Below, one piece after another: positions 16,565 to 26,142 of a DNA stretch of 64,000 nt. Origin of the DNA: Rhodococcus globerulus NBRC 14531 (GTDB lineage Bacteria > Actinomycetota > Actinomycetes > Mycobacteriales > Mycobacteriaceae); NCBI RefSeq assembly GCF_001894805.1, contig NZ_BCWX01000001.1, positions 1,364,001 through 1,428,000 on the forward strand, read 5' to 3'. Position 1 is the stretch's first letter. Every line of letters begins with the position of its first letter. The notes under the pieces were generated by a model that saw only the letters and a list, made by a program, of their open reading frames with translations, ran no database searches and was not told the origin of the DNA. The translations under genes were made by a program, and so were the position numbers.

Positions 16565-19500
16565 GTGAGTGAGACGATTGTGGCGCCACCGCCGGCGCGC
16601 ACCAAGAACACCATCCCGCGGGCGCGGTTGGTGCACCGGGCCGCGCCCTCACTCGTTCCGCGGAAGTGGGACGCCGCCGCTGCGCAATTGTTCGCGGAGC
16701 CCGCCGACGATCCGTTCATGCTGGCCTTCGGCGGTGAGCAGTGGAATCCCTGGCAGGTGCTCGGCGGTCCGGGAACCGGCAAGTCGTCACTACTGGTCGA
16801 TCTGGCGGTTGCCAAGATTTCCGGCGGCGAAGACCCGGAATCCGTTCTGGTCCTCACACAGTCGCGTCGGGCGGCAACAGCGGTGCGCGAACAGATCACC
16901 GCGGGCCTGTTCGGGTTCGAACGCGAGCGTGGCCCGCAGGCAACTCGGGAACCGCTGGTCCGCACCGTGCACTCCTACGCGTTTGCGGTGCTGCGGTTGC
17001 AGGCAGCAGCGCACGGCAACGCTCCGCCGCGTTTGATCACCGGGGCCGAACAGGACGCGGTGTTGCGTGAGATGTTGCGCGGCGACATCGAGGACGGCGC
17101 GCGGTACTGGCCGGAGCGACTGAGGCCGGCACTGGGCATGAACGGGTTTGCCGTCGAACTGCGCGATCTGATGTTGCGCGCCAACGAACGCGGCCTCGGA
17201 CCGGAAGATCTGATCAAGCTCGGCAAGCGTAAAGGCCGTCCGGAATGGGTGGCTGCCGGACGATTCGCCGAGGTGTACGAGCAGGGAGTTCTGTTGCGCG
17301 CGTCCGTGGGAGTCGAAGCCCCGGAGGCGACGGCGCCGGCACTTGATGCCGCCGAGTTGATCGGTGCTGCGCTCACCGCGTTTGCCACGGACCCCGAGTT
17401 GTTGCGATCCGAGCGCGCCCGCATCCGTCACCTCCTTGTCGATGATGCTCAACACTTGGATCCGCAAGCCGCGCAATTGGTTCGGCTGATCGGAACCGGA
17501 ACGGCAACGACGGTGATCGCCGGCGACCCGGATCAGTCCGTGTTCGGATTCCGCGGGGCTGATTCCCGTTTCCTGCTCGACCTGGCGGACAAGGGCGACG
17601 AGCGGGCAGTCATCCTGCCCACTACGTACCGCAACAACGCCGACGTCGCGGCCATTGCGGCGAAGGTCGCCGCACGATTGCCCGGCAACCTCGCTCACCG
17701 GATTGCGGTACCCGCCGACCTGTCGGGTGACAATCCCGCTCACGCGTCGGTGCGAGTCTTGGGCACCACAGCCAAGGAAGCGGCAGTGGTCGCGGACACC
17801 TTGCGGCGCGCGCACCTCCTCGACGGCATTGCGTGGTCCGACATGGCCGTCATCGTGCGTTCGGTTCCGCGAACCTTGGCTCCGCTTCGACGTGCCTTGC
17901 TGGCGGCAGGCGTCCCAGTCACCACCGCAGCCACCGAACTCCCACTTGCCCGTCAACACGGAGTGTCCGGGCTTCTCCTGCTACTTCGGGCGCTCGGGCG
18001 AGACGGGTTCACCGGCGACGACGCCTTGGCGCTCATGTCCGGCCCCGTCGGCGGCGCCGAACCGGTGACACTGCGGCGGTTGCGGCGCGGTCTGCGCCGC
18101 ATCGAACTTGCTTCGGGGAAGGATCGCGATTCCGCAGAACTGTTGCGGCTCATCCTGATCGACGAGGACCGAGCGCAATCCAAGCGATTGACCGCAAAGC
18201 TGACCGACGTCGAATCTGCCGCGCTGAATCGAGTGCTGTCGGTATTGCGCAAAGCCCGCGTGCCGCTCGATCGTGGACTCGGCGTCGAGGAAGTTCTGTG
18301 GGCGGCGTGGCAGGCCACCGGGCTCGAACGCCGCTGGGCGGCCGCGTCGGCGCGCGGCGGTCCGATCGGCTCGCAGGCAGATCGCGACCTCGACGCAGTA
18401 GTTGCGCTGTTCGATGCCGCAGCCACTTACGTGGACCGCTTGCCGCGTTCGCAGCTCGCGGGTTTTGTCGACTACCTCACCAGTCAGGAGATCCCCACCG
18501 ATTCGCGCTCGCGCTCGGTGATCGCGCCGGATGCGGTCACTGTTGTCAGTGCGCACGCAGCGGCCGGACGTGAGTGGGCTGTTGTCGCGGTGGCCGGTGT
18601 TCAGGAAGGGCTGTGGCCCAGCTTGCGGGCACGCGGTTCGCTCCTTCGGACGGAGGCGCTGATCGATTTGATCAACGGTGTGTCGGACGGCAGCGATTCC
18701 GCCGAAGAGCGGTTGTCGAGAACTGCGCCGCTGCTGGCCGAGGAGCGTCGACTCTTCCTGGTGGCATGTTCTCGCGCACGCCGCCGGTTGTTGGTGACAG
18801 CCGTCGAATCCGCCTCGGGTGATACCGATCTGGTGCCGTCACGATTTGTCGACGAGCTTCTGCGCGGCGATCAGTTCGATGACGACGGCGCAGGTGAACC
18901 GGCGGTGCCCGCTCCCGAACCCGGTGACACCCGGGTGTTGTCCTTGCCGGCGTTGGTCGCCCAATTGCGCAGTGTGGTCTGCGATCCGGACCTCGCCGCG
19001 GGCGATCCCGAGAAGCATGCGCGTGCAGCTCGTCAATTGGCGCGTCTGGCCGCAGCGGGAGTGCGCGGCGCGCACCCCGATCAGTGGTACGGCACCAGCT
19101 CGCCCAGCACTGTCGAACCGTTGTGGCAGCCGGAGGACGGCCCGGTGGCGCTCTCGCCGTCCACCATCGAGTTGCTCGAAACATGTCCGCTGCGTTGGGT
19201 GTTCGAACGTCATGGCGGTTCCGATGGCGACACCACCCATGCCATCGCGGGCACGCTCGTCCACACTCTCGTTCAGGCACTCGCCGGGCGTATACCACCG
19301 GATCAGGTCGAGAAGGCACTCGAAAATGCCTGGGAATCAATCGACTTGGGTTCGCAGTGGTACTCGCGCCGGGAACTCAATCGCACCCGCGAGATGCTGG
19401 CCACGTTCACGGCCTGGATGAGTTCCACCCGCGGCGAACTCACCGAAGTCGGTGTGGAGGTCGCGGTCGAGGGCATTCTCGAACCACGGGAGGAGGGGGA

Positions 19501-19924
19501 ACCGGCCGTCAAGCTCCGCGGCCGCATCGATCGACTCGAGCGCGACACCGAGGGGCGTCCCGTCGTTATCGACGTCAAGACTGCGCGAAACCCGGTCAGC
19601 AACGACGCGGCGCAGTCCCATGCGCAATTGGCGGCCTATCAGGTGGCGGCAGCGGAAGGGGCGATAGCGGGCGAGCCGGCGACGCAACCCGGTGGGGCCA
19701 GGCTGGTATTCGTGGCGAAGTCCAACAAGAAAGACGGTGCGACGCAGCGTGTTCAGCCGCCGCTGACCGCCGAGGCCGTCGAGATGTGGCGTGATGTCAT
19801 CCACAATGCCGCTGCCGCAACGCAGGGGCCGCAGTATCTGGCCCGGGTCAACGACGGATGCCGCCACTGCCCGGTGCGGTCCAGTTGCCCCGCCCACGAC
19901 GAAGGACGGCAGGTGAGTTCCTAG
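16565..19924 (+). CDS. adnA: ATP-dependent helicase-nuclease subunit AdnA
   Basis: 1119 residues from GTG 16565. It is a UvrD/PcrA-like motor with Walker A G-G-P-G-T-G-K-S near residue 68 and Walker B-like L-L-V-D-D-A-Q-H near 290. A C-terminal RecB-type nuclease carries G-R-I-D-R and V-I-D-V-K-T near residue 1000. One cysteine at about 873 (E-T-C-P-L) and three near 1098-1107 (C-x2-C-x5-C) form the iron-sulfur staple pattern seen in AddB/AdnA nucleases. With AdnB it resects double-strand breaks. Order and orientation match Rv3202c. The adnB ATG follows the stop with no gap. Confidence 0.94.
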   Translation: MSETIVAPPPARTKNTIPRARLVHRAAPSLVPRKWDAAAAQLFAEPADDPFMLAFGGEQWNPWQVLGGPGTGKSSLLVDLAVAKISGGEDPESVLVLTQSRRAATAVREQITAGLFGFERERGPQATREPLVRTVHSYAFAVLRLQAAAHGNAPPRLITGAEQDAVLREMLRGDIEDGARYWPERLRPALGMNGFAVELRDLMLRANERGLGPEDLIKLGKRKGRPEWVAAGRFAEVYEQGVLLRASVGVEAPEATAPALDAAELIGAALTAFATDPELLRSERARIRHLLVDDAQHLDPQAAQLVRLIGTGTATTVIAGDPDQSVFGFRGADSRFLLDLADKGDERAVILPTTYRNNADVAAIAAKVAARLPGNLAHRIAVPADLSGDNPAHASVRVLGTTAKEAAVVADTLRRAHLLDGIAWSDMAVIVRSVPRTLAPLRRALLAAGVPVTTAATELPLARQHGVSGLLLLLRALGRDGFTGDDALALMSGPVGGAEPVTLRRLRRGLRRIELASGKDRDSAELLRLILIDEDRAQSKRLTAKLTDVESAALNRVLSVLRKARVPLDRGLGVEEVLWAAWQATGLERRWAAASARGGPIGSQADRDLDAVVALFDAAATYVDRLPRSQLAGFVDYLTSQEIPTDSRSRSVIAPDAVTVVSAHAAAGREWAVVAVAGVQEGLWPSLRARGSLLRTEALIDLINGVSDGSDSAEERLSRTAPLLAEERRLFLVACSRARRRLLVTAVESASGDTDLVPSRFVDELLRGDQFDDDGAGEPAVPAPEPGDTRVLSLPALVAQLRSVVCDPDLAAGDPEKHARAARQLARLAAAGVRGAHPDQWYGTSSPSTVEPLWQPEDGPVALSPSTIELLETCPLRWVFERHGGSDGDTTHAIAGTLVHTLVQALAGRIPPDQVEKALENAWESIDLGSQWYSRRELNRTREMLATFTAWMSSTRGELTEVGVEVAVEGILEPREEGEPAVKLRGRIDRLERDTEGRPVVIDVKTARNPVSNDAAQSHAQLAAYQVAAAEGAIAGEPATQPGGARLVFVAKSNKKDGATQRVQPPLTAEAVEMWRDVIHNAAAATQGPQYLARVNDGCRHCPVRSSCPAHDEGRQVSS

Positions 19925-22900
19925 ATGGCATCCAAGGCGCGGCGACCCAAGATCAGCCCGGTCGATCTTGCGCTCGCTCTCGGCCAGCACCCACCGACGC
20001 CGGAACAGGCAGCGGTCATCGCCGCACCACTGGGCCCGACGCTGGTTGTCGCGGGCGCCGGCGCCGGCAAGACCGAAACAATGGCTGCCCGCGTCGTCTG
20101 GTTGGTGGCCAACGGATTTGTCGACCCCGAGGCCGTGCTGGGTCTGACGTTTACCCGAAAAGCCGCGCAGCAGCTCACCACTCGCATTCGCAAGCGACTG
20201 GCCCGGCTTGCCGGTTCCGATGTTCTGCGCGCCCTCGACCCCACCGGGGGAGTGCGTGCGCGAATCTTGGCCGGCGAACCCGAGGTCAGCACGTATCACG
20301 CGTATGCGGGCCGGTTGTTGTCCGAACATGGTCTGCTTCTGCCTATCGAACCGTCGGCGACTCTGCTCTCGGAGACGGAACTGTGGCAGGTCGCGCACCG
20401 AGTTGTCAGCGGCTGGGACGGTGATCTCGATACCGACAAGAATCCGGGGTCGATCACCGAAACCGTTCTGGCACTTGCCGGTCAACTGTCCGAGCACCTT
20501 GTGGACCCAGATCAACTGCGCGGTGCGCACGCGGAACTCGACGCGTTGATCCACACGTTGCCTGCCGGGCCGAAGCAGCGCGGCGGACCGAGCAAGGAAC
20601 TGCTCGGATACCTCGAGGTCCAGCACAAGCGTGTCGAACTCCTGCCGCTCGTTGCGAGATTGTCCGAGACGTTGCGGTGGGAAGGAGCCCTCGACTTCGG
20701 TAGTCAGATGTCTCTCTCGGCGCGCGTTGCTTCGGGGCACCCCGAAGTGGGAGAAGCAGAACGGAGTCGCTTCCGGGTGGTGCTCCTCGACGAGTATCAG
20801 GACACCGGTCACGCTCAGCGTGTGTTGCTGTCCTCGTTGTTCGGCGGCGGCACCGACGCCCGCCTGGCTTTGACAGCCGTCGGCGACCCGATGCAGTCCA
20901 TCTACGGGTGGCGCGGCGCATCGGCAGCCAACCTCCCACGCTTTGCGACGGATTTCCCACTCGCGAACGGAAACCCGGCTCCGACCCTCGAATTGTTGAC
21001 AAGCTGGCGCAATCCGCCGGAGGCACTCGAACTTGCCAATCTCTCGTCTGCGCCGCTTCGTCGACGCGGCGTTGCCGTCAGCACCTTGCGAGCCCGGCCT
21101 GGGGCAGTTGCCGGCGATGTCCGGCTCGCATTGTTGCCTGACGTCGAGCAGGAACGAGAGTGGGTGGCGCAGAAAATTGCCGAGCAGTACGACGCTGCGC
21201 GCGCCGATGATCGACCGCCGCCTACCGCAGCGGTGCTGATCCGTCGCAATGCCGACGCCGCGCCGCTGGCCGAAGCACTGCGAGCAGCCGGCTTGCCGGT
21301 CGAGGTGGTCGGCCTCGGTGGACTCCTGCACACACCCGAAGTTGCCGACGTCATTGCGATGCTGCGGGTAGTAGCCGATCCGTTGGCGGGCAGCGCCGCG
21401 GTGCGCCTGCTGACGGGGGCGCGCTGGCAGATCGGTGCCAAGGACGTTGCCGCACTGTCGAAGCGATCTCGGGAGCTTGCGATTTCTGCGGGTTACGGTA
21501 CGGCGGGTGCCGTCACCGATTCGGCTGCGTTGGCCGAGGCCGTGCAGGATTCGCTGCCCGGTGAGCAGGCCGAGCAGGCGGGGCTGGTCGATGCGATCTC
21601 GGATCCTGGTCCGGCCGAGAACTATTCGGCGCTCGGCTATGCGCGAATCGGCGCCGTGGCCGGTGAGCTGGCCTCGTTGCGTGAACGCATCGGACAACCG
21701 CTCACAGAATTGGTGGCAGAGGTCGAAAGGGTGCTCGGCATCGGAATCGAGGCCGGTGCACGGACGCGACTCGGTGTGCTTGGTACCGCAGGTCGTGAGC
21801 ACCTCGACGCCTTTGCCGATGTTGTTGCCAACTACGCGACGCGTCCCACCGCCAATCTCACCGGTATGTTGTCGTTCTTCGCAGCCGCCGAACAGATCGA
21901 AAAAGGGCTGACGCCCGGCGAAGTGGAGGTGGCGCCGGATCGGGTCCAGATTCTGACGGTGCACTCCGCGAAGGGACTGGAATGGGAAGTTGTTGCCGTT
22001 CCGCACGTCAGCGACGGTGTGTTCCCGTCCTCGACGGCGTCCGGTTCGTGGCTGGGTGCGCTTGCAGAATTGCCGCCTTCGCTGCGCGGTGACCGTGCCG
22101 TCGACGCAGATTCGGCCGACGGTGTTCCCGTGCTCGACCTCGAGAATGTCTACAACCGCAAGGATCTGCAGAACGCGATCGACGCGCACAAGCAGGCTCT
22201 CGGAGATCGCCGACTCGACGAGGACAGGCGCCTGTTCTACGTTGCCCTCACGCGAACCGAACGGGCACTGTTTATTTCGGCGCACCACTGGGCCGAGTCG
22301 GGAGCCGATCCCAAAGGACCGTCGGAGTTCCTGGCCGAACTGCACCAGACGGTTACCGAAACCGGGGACATCGGCGTTGTCGAGACCTGGGCGCCCGACC
22401 CCGAACCCGACACCGAGAATCCGTTGGCATCCACACCGAGAACTGCTCAGTGGCCACCGGATCCGCTCGGTTCACGGCGCGGCGCGGTGGAGGCCGGCGC
22501 AGCCGCTGTACTGGCAGAGCTGGCGAAGCCCACTGAAACCAACCCTGACGACGCTGAAGTCGACCCTGAAGACGACCCGGAGAATTGGGCGTCGGATGTG
22601 ACGGTGCTCCTGGCAGAACGAGAGGCCCGCGCCAATGCTCGTGCCGAAGTGATTCTCCCGGCACAACTTTCGGTGACACAGTTGGTCGACCTCAAAGCTG
22701 ATCCCGACGAACTCGCGGCTCGATTGCGTCGGCCTCTTCCGTATCCGCCCAACCCGCTGGCCAGGCGAGGTACGGCATTCCATGCGTGGATCGAGCGACG
22801 CTTCGGCGCAACACGGTTGCTGGATCTCGACGAATTGCCGGGCGCCGCCGATACCGGAGCCGGCCCGGAAACCGATCTGATCAAACTGCAGGATGCGTTC

Positions 22901-23299
22901 CTGCGTTCTCCGTGGGCTAACCGCAGTCCCGTCGAGGTGGAGGTCCCGTTCGAAACCTCCATCGCCGGAACGGTTTTGCGCGGCCGAATCGACGCGGTGT
23001 TCGCGGACTCGGACGGCGGCTGGACGGTCATCGACTGGAAGACCGGAGCTGAACCGTCCGCCGCCAACGAAGATGCTGTGGTCATGCAGTTGGCCGCCTA
23101 CCGCGTGGCGTGGGGCGAATTGATGTCCGCGCGCGCCCGCGCGTCGGGACGGAAGGAAGAGTTTCCACTGCACAAGGTTCGCGCGGCATTCCACTACGTG
23201 CGGACCGGCCGCACCATCTCGCCCGAGAACCTGCCGGACGGTGAAGCGCTGGCGCACCTCATCCGCACGGCAGGAGCCCGCGAGGACAGCTCGAGCTAG
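19925..23299 (+). CDS. adnB: ATP-dependent helicase-nuclease subunit AdnB
   Basis: 1124 residues from ATG 19925, immediately after the adnA stop. It is a UvrD-like helicase with Walker A A-G-A-G-A-G-K-T near residue 42, Walker B L-L-D-E-Y-Q-D near 288 and a Q-S-I-Y-G-W-R-G segment near 325. The C-terminal RecB nuclease has G-R-I-D-A and V-I-D-W-K-T-G near residue 1035. Unlike AdnA it lacks a cysteine cluster around the nuclease. It forms the heterodimeric end-resection motor of mycobacteria and relatives (Rv3201c). Its stop codon overlaps that of the convergent doxX-type gene. Confidence 0.94.
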   Translation: MASKARRPKISPVDLALALGQHPPTPEQAAVIAAPLGPTLVVAGAGAGKTETMAARVVWLVANGFVDPEAVLGLTFTRKAAQQLTTRIRKRLARLAGSDVLRALDPTGGVRARILAGEPEVSTYHAYAGRLLSEHGLLLPIEPSATLLSETELWQVAHRVVSGWDGDLDTDKNPGSITETVLALAGQLSEHLVDPDQLRGAHAELDALIHTLPAGPKQRGGPSKELLGYLEVQHKRVELLPLVARLSETLRWEGALDFGSQMSLSARVASGHPEVGEAERSRFRVVLLDEYQDTGHAQRVLLSSLFGGGTDARLALTAVGDPMQSIYGWRGASAANLPRFATDFPLANGNPAPTLELLTSWRNPPEALELANLSSAPLRRRGVAVSTLRARPGAVAGDVRLALLPDVEQEREWVAQKIAEQYDAARADDRPPPTAAVLIRRNADAAPLAEALRAAGLPVEVVGLGGLLHTPEVADVIAMLRVVADPLAGSAAVRLLTGARWQIGAKDVAALSKRSRELAISAGYGTAGAVTDSAALAEAVQDSLPGEQAEQAGLVDAISDPGPAENYSALGYARIGAVAGELASLRERIGQPLTELVAEVERVLGIGIEAGARTRLGVLGTAGREHLDAFADVVANYATRPTANLTGMLSFFAAAEQIEKGLTPGEVEVAPDRVQILTVHSAKGLEWEVVAVPHVSDGVFPSSTASGSWLGALAELPPSLRGDRAVDADSADGVPVLDLENVYNRKDLQNAIDAHKQALGDRRLDEDRRLFYVALTRTERALFISAHHWAESGADPKGPSEFLAELHQTVTETGDIGVVETWAPDPEPDTENPLASTPRTAQWPPDPLGSRRGAVEAGAAAVLAELAKPTETNPDDAEVDPEDDPENWASDVTVLLAEREARANARAEVILPAQLSVTQLVDLKADPDELAARLRRPLPYPPNPLARRGTAFHAWIERRFGATRLLDLDELPGAADTGAGPETDLIKLQDAFLRSPWANRSPVEVEVPFETSIAGTVLRGRIDAVFADSDGGWTVIDWKTGAEPSAANEDAVVMQLAAYRVAWGELMSARARASGRKEEFPLHKVRAAFHYVRTGRTISPENLPDGEALAHLIRTAGAREDSSS

Positions 23300-23691
23300 C
23301 CGGCGTTACGACGCGCCTTGAGAGCTTCGGTCACCAAGGGGATTTGCACTGGAAGGCGCGCGATCGAACCGACCTTCTGCGCAGTGGACGTCTTGTTGCT
23401 GCGGCACCAGTCCACTGCCATCTGAATGTTGGCGGGGAACACCGCAACAAACAGCGCTGCTGCCAGACCGGCTCCCAATCGGCGAGTTTTCGGAATGGCC
23501 AGAGCGGCCCCGATTGCCAATTCTGCGACACCGGATACCTGGGTGTATGTACGGGCTTCGCCGGGGAGTTGGCGGGGGACGGTGCTGTCGAAGAACGATG
23601 GCGCAACAAAGTGCATGGTTCCCGCGCCGAGCAGTAGAGCGGAAAGTCGAAGTGCGGCGGCCTGGCTGGATGTCGAACTTTTCGAAGACAT
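23296..23691 (-). CDS. DoxX family membrane protein
   Basis: 131 residues from ATG 23691 (M-S-S-K-S-S). It has about four hydrophobic helices with the DoxX-like G-A-G-T-M-H-F near residue 23 and F-P-A-N-I-Q-M-A near 86. Function is unclear; family members are proposed quinone- or redox-associated membrane subunits. Its TAG stop shares the palindromic CTAG at 23296-23299 with the adnB stop. Confidence 0.8.
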   Translation of the reverse strand: MSSKSSTSSQAAALRLSALLLGAGTMHFVAPSFFDSTVPRQLPGEARTYTQVSGVAELAIGAALAIPKTRRLGAGLAAALFVAVFPANIQMAVDWCRSNKTSTAQKVGSIARLPVQIPLVTEALKARRNAG

Positions 23692-23771
23692 TGACCTACC
23701 CTGCCTTACAGAGCCTGTGCGTGCCACTACTGTGGTGCGTCTGCGTAGTTACTAGTGAGAGAGTTGCAAGT

Positions 23772-24839
23772 ATGGCCGGAAAGCTCCGGGCGCGTTTTTC
23801 CAGGTCGGAATCATTGGCCGACCAGCCTGACTTTGCCCTTGTCGGGGTGCTGCGGATTCCGCAGCTGCAGACCAGTCCTGCCCGCGCTATCTACAAGCGC
23901 GTTCTGGTTGCGCTCGGCGCGCTCGCAGCCGCAGTGCTCATCGTGTACATCGATCGTGCGGGGTATCGGGACGCGCAGGACAACGAGCTCTCGCTTCTCG
24001 ACTGCATCTACTACGCCACAGTGTCGCTCTCGACCACCGGCTACGGCGACATCACGCCGTTCACCCCGTCGGCTCGTCTGGTCAACGTTTTGTTGATCAC
24101 GCCACTTCGTATCTTCTTCTTGATCGTGTTGGTCGGAACCACACTGTCAGCTCTGACCGAGAGTTCGCGTCAGGCGTTCAAAATTCAGCGTTGGAGGCAG
24201 CAAGTGCGTAATCACACCGTCGTCGTCGGATACGGCACCAAGGGGCGCACAGCAATTGAAGCCATGATCGGTGACGGTGTTTCCGCATCCGAGATCGTGG
24301 TCGTGGACACGGACCGGGCTGTGCTGGACGCCGCTGAGGCCAAGGGCCTGGTGACCGTATTCGGTTCGGCAACCAAGTCCGACGTTCTTCGTCTCGCCGG
24401 GGCGCAACGGGCAAATTCGATCATCGTCGCGACCAACCGCGACGACACAGCGGTGCTCGTGACGCTCACCGCCCGCGAGATTGCGCCGAAGGCAAGAATC
24501 GCCGCGGCTATCCGGGAGGCGGACAACGCGCATCTCCTGCGTCAGTCGGGTGCGGACTCCGTGGTCCTCTCGTCGGAAACCGCAGGCCGACTCCTCGGCA
24601 TCGCCACCACCACGCCAACCGTCGTCGAGATGATCGAAGATCTCCTGACACCCGAGGCTGGATTCGCGATCGCCGAGCGTGCTGTCGAACGTGACGAGGT
24701 CGGCGGATCACCGCGTCACCTGTCCGACATCGTGCTGGGCGTTGTTCGCGACGGGCGACTGGTCCGGGTCGGTTCACCGGAGGTCGACGCTGTCGAGGCA
24801 GACGATCGCCTGCTGTACATCCGTCGCGTTGTCAGCTGA
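23772..24839 (+). CDS. Potassium channel with cytoplasmic TrkA-N (RCK) domain
   Basis: 355 residues from ATG 23772; the frame is open upstream but has no homology-like content there. There are two membrane helices, the first at about residues 44-61, around a pore loop with the selectivity filter T-T-G-Y-G-D near residue 90. Then comes a Rossmann-type RCK domain (H-T-V-V-V-G-Y-G-T-K-G near 150) and a TrkA-C-like tail. This is the Rv3200c-type single-pore K+ channel. It is divergent from the DoxX gene and 42 bases before nudC. Confidence 0.9.
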   Translation: MAGKLRARFSRSESLADQPDFALVGVLRIPQLQTSPARAIYKRVLVALGALAAAVLIVYIDRAGYRDAQDNELSLLDCIYYATVSLSTTGYGDITPFTPSARLVNVLLITPLRIFFLIVLVGTTLSALTESSRQAFKIQRWRQQVRNHTVVVGYGTKGRTAIEAMIGDGVSASEIVVVDTDRAVLDAAEAKGLVTVFGSATKSDVLRLAGAQRANSIIVATNRDDTAVLVTLTAREIAPKARIAAAIREADNAHLLRQSGADSVVLSSETAGRLLGIATTTPTVVEMIEDLLTPEAGFAIAERAVERDEVGGSPRHLSDIVLGVVRDGRLVRVGSPEVDAVEADDRLLYIRRVVS

Positions 24840-24881
24840 TAGCTGGAACCCGGTATTTCGGCGCCCAGTAATGTCGTCAGC

Positions 24882-25778
24882 GTGAACGACTTCCAGCTGA
24901 CCGAAACGCCTCTGCTTTCCCGCTCGAGTGTCGGCCGCGCCGAGGAATTACGGTCCGACGCAGCCGCACTGACCGCGGGGTGGAGTGACGCGTCGCTCTT
25001 GCGAGTCAACTCGCGCGGTCAGGTGAAGGTGTCAGGCGGGCAGTTGGTGTTCGGCGAGGCCACCGACCTGGGTGCGGAACCTGTCCGCGGCGCAGTGTTT
25101 CTCGGAATTCGTGACAACAAGCATGTATGGGCTGTGCGCGTGTCACTCCTTGCCGGAGAACTGTCGGATCTGCGGATGTTGGGCGGAACGCTCGACGACG
25201 CGGACGCAGGTCTTCTGACGGGCGCGATCGCCATTCTCAACTGGCACGACAGTGCCGGATTCAGCTCGATCGACGGGGCTCCGAGTGAGCCGACGATGTC
25301 CGGGTGGTCACGCATTTCGACGACCACCGGCCACGAAGAGTTCCCGCGCACCGACCCGGCAGTGATCTGCCTGGTGCACGACGGCGCAGATCGAGTACTG
25401 CTGGCTCGCCAGCCGACGTGGCCGCCGCGACGATTCTCGATCCTGGCAGGCTTCGTCGAAGCTGGGGAGTCACTCGAGACGTGTGTGGTGCGCGAGATCA
25501 AGGAAGAAGTGGGCGTCGACGTCCACAGCGTCCGGTATCTGGGTAGTCAGCCGTGGCCGTTCCCGCGTTCGGTGATGCTGGGATTCACGGCGATCGGCGA
25601 CCCCGCCGATCCGCTGGTGTTCGCGGACGGCGAGATCGCCGAGGGAGCGTGGTTCACCAAGGAAGAGGTGCGATCTGCTCTCGAACTGGGGGACTGGGCG
25701 TCCGACGCCGACGCGCCGTTGCTCCTACCCGGTTCCATCTCGATTGCGCGAGGAATGCTCGAGAGCTGGGTCAAATAG
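24882..25778 (+). CDS. nudC: NAD+ diphosphatase / NADH pyrophosphatase NudC
   Basis: 298 residues from GTG 24882. The Nudix box G-F-V-E-A-G-E-S-x7-R-E-I-K-E-E-V-G begins near residue 189, and the NudC-specific S-Q-P-W-P-F-P-R-S follows near 222. It hydrolyses NAD(H), and in characterised bacteria also removes NAD caps from RNA. The zinc-ribbon region before the Nudix fold (about residues 125-165) contains no cysteines, so the usual four-cysteine zinc site is missing. It matches Rv3199c in order and converges with the mycoredoxin gene. Confidence 0.9.
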   Translation: MNDFQLTETPLLSRSSVGRAEELRSDAAALTAGWSDASLLRVNSRGQVKVSGGQLVFGEATDLGAEPVRGAVFLGIRDNKHVWAVRVSLLAGELSDLRMLGGTLDDADAGLLTGAIAILNWHDSAGFSSIDGAPSEPTMSGWSRISTTTGHEEFPRTDPAVICLVHDGADRVLLARQPTWPPRRFSILAGFVEAGESLETCVVREIKEEVGVDVHSVRYLGSQPWPFPRSVMLGFTAIGDPADPLVFADGEIAEGAWFTKEEVRSALELGDWASDADAPLLLPGSISIARGMLESWVK

Positions 25779-25782
25779 AGCC

Positions 25783-26040
25783 CTACAGTCCGAGGGCCTG
25801 CTTCACCTGATTGAGCGACGGGTTGGTCGCGACACTTCCGTCAGCGTACTTCACCGTCGGGACGATGTGATTGCCGTCGTTGACGCTGCCGACAAATTCG
25901 GCTGCCGACGGATCGTTCTCGATGTCGATTTCGGTGTACTCGATGCCCGACGCGTTGAGCTGGGTCTTGAGGCGGCGGCAGTAGCCGCACCACGTGGTCG
26001 AGTAGATGGTGAGGGCAGGAGCTTTTTCGGAAGTAGTCAC
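25783..26040 (-). CDS. mrx1: Mycoredoxin-1 (glutaredoxin-like)
   Basis: 85 residues from GTG 26040. It has a thioredoxin fold with W-C-G-Y-C at residues 18-22, the mycoredoxin form of the active site, and the cis-proline segment H-I-V-P-T-V near 63. It reduces mycothiol mixed disulfides, which fits an actinobacterium using mycothiol rather than glutathione. A longer open frame to 26187 overlaps the divergent uvrD2 promoter and is not needed. It corresponds to Rv3198A. Confidence 0.92.
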   Translation of the reverse strand: MTTSEKAPALTIYSTTWCGYCRRLKTQLNASGIEYTEIDIENDPSAAEFVGSVNDGNHIVPTVKYADGSVATNPSLNQVKQALGL

Positions 26041-26142
26041 GGCGCATATAACACCACGAGTTCGGTTGTTGTTCCGTAACCGGCCGTGTTCGCTTGCCCA
26101 CATACGCTCGGGCACGCGGCGGCGCTGTCGGTACGTCCTGCC

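Noticed and set aside
19337-22345. A 1002-residue open frame antisense to adnA/adnB
   Set aside because: Codon-bias shadow; adnA and adnB motifs are intact on the plus strand.
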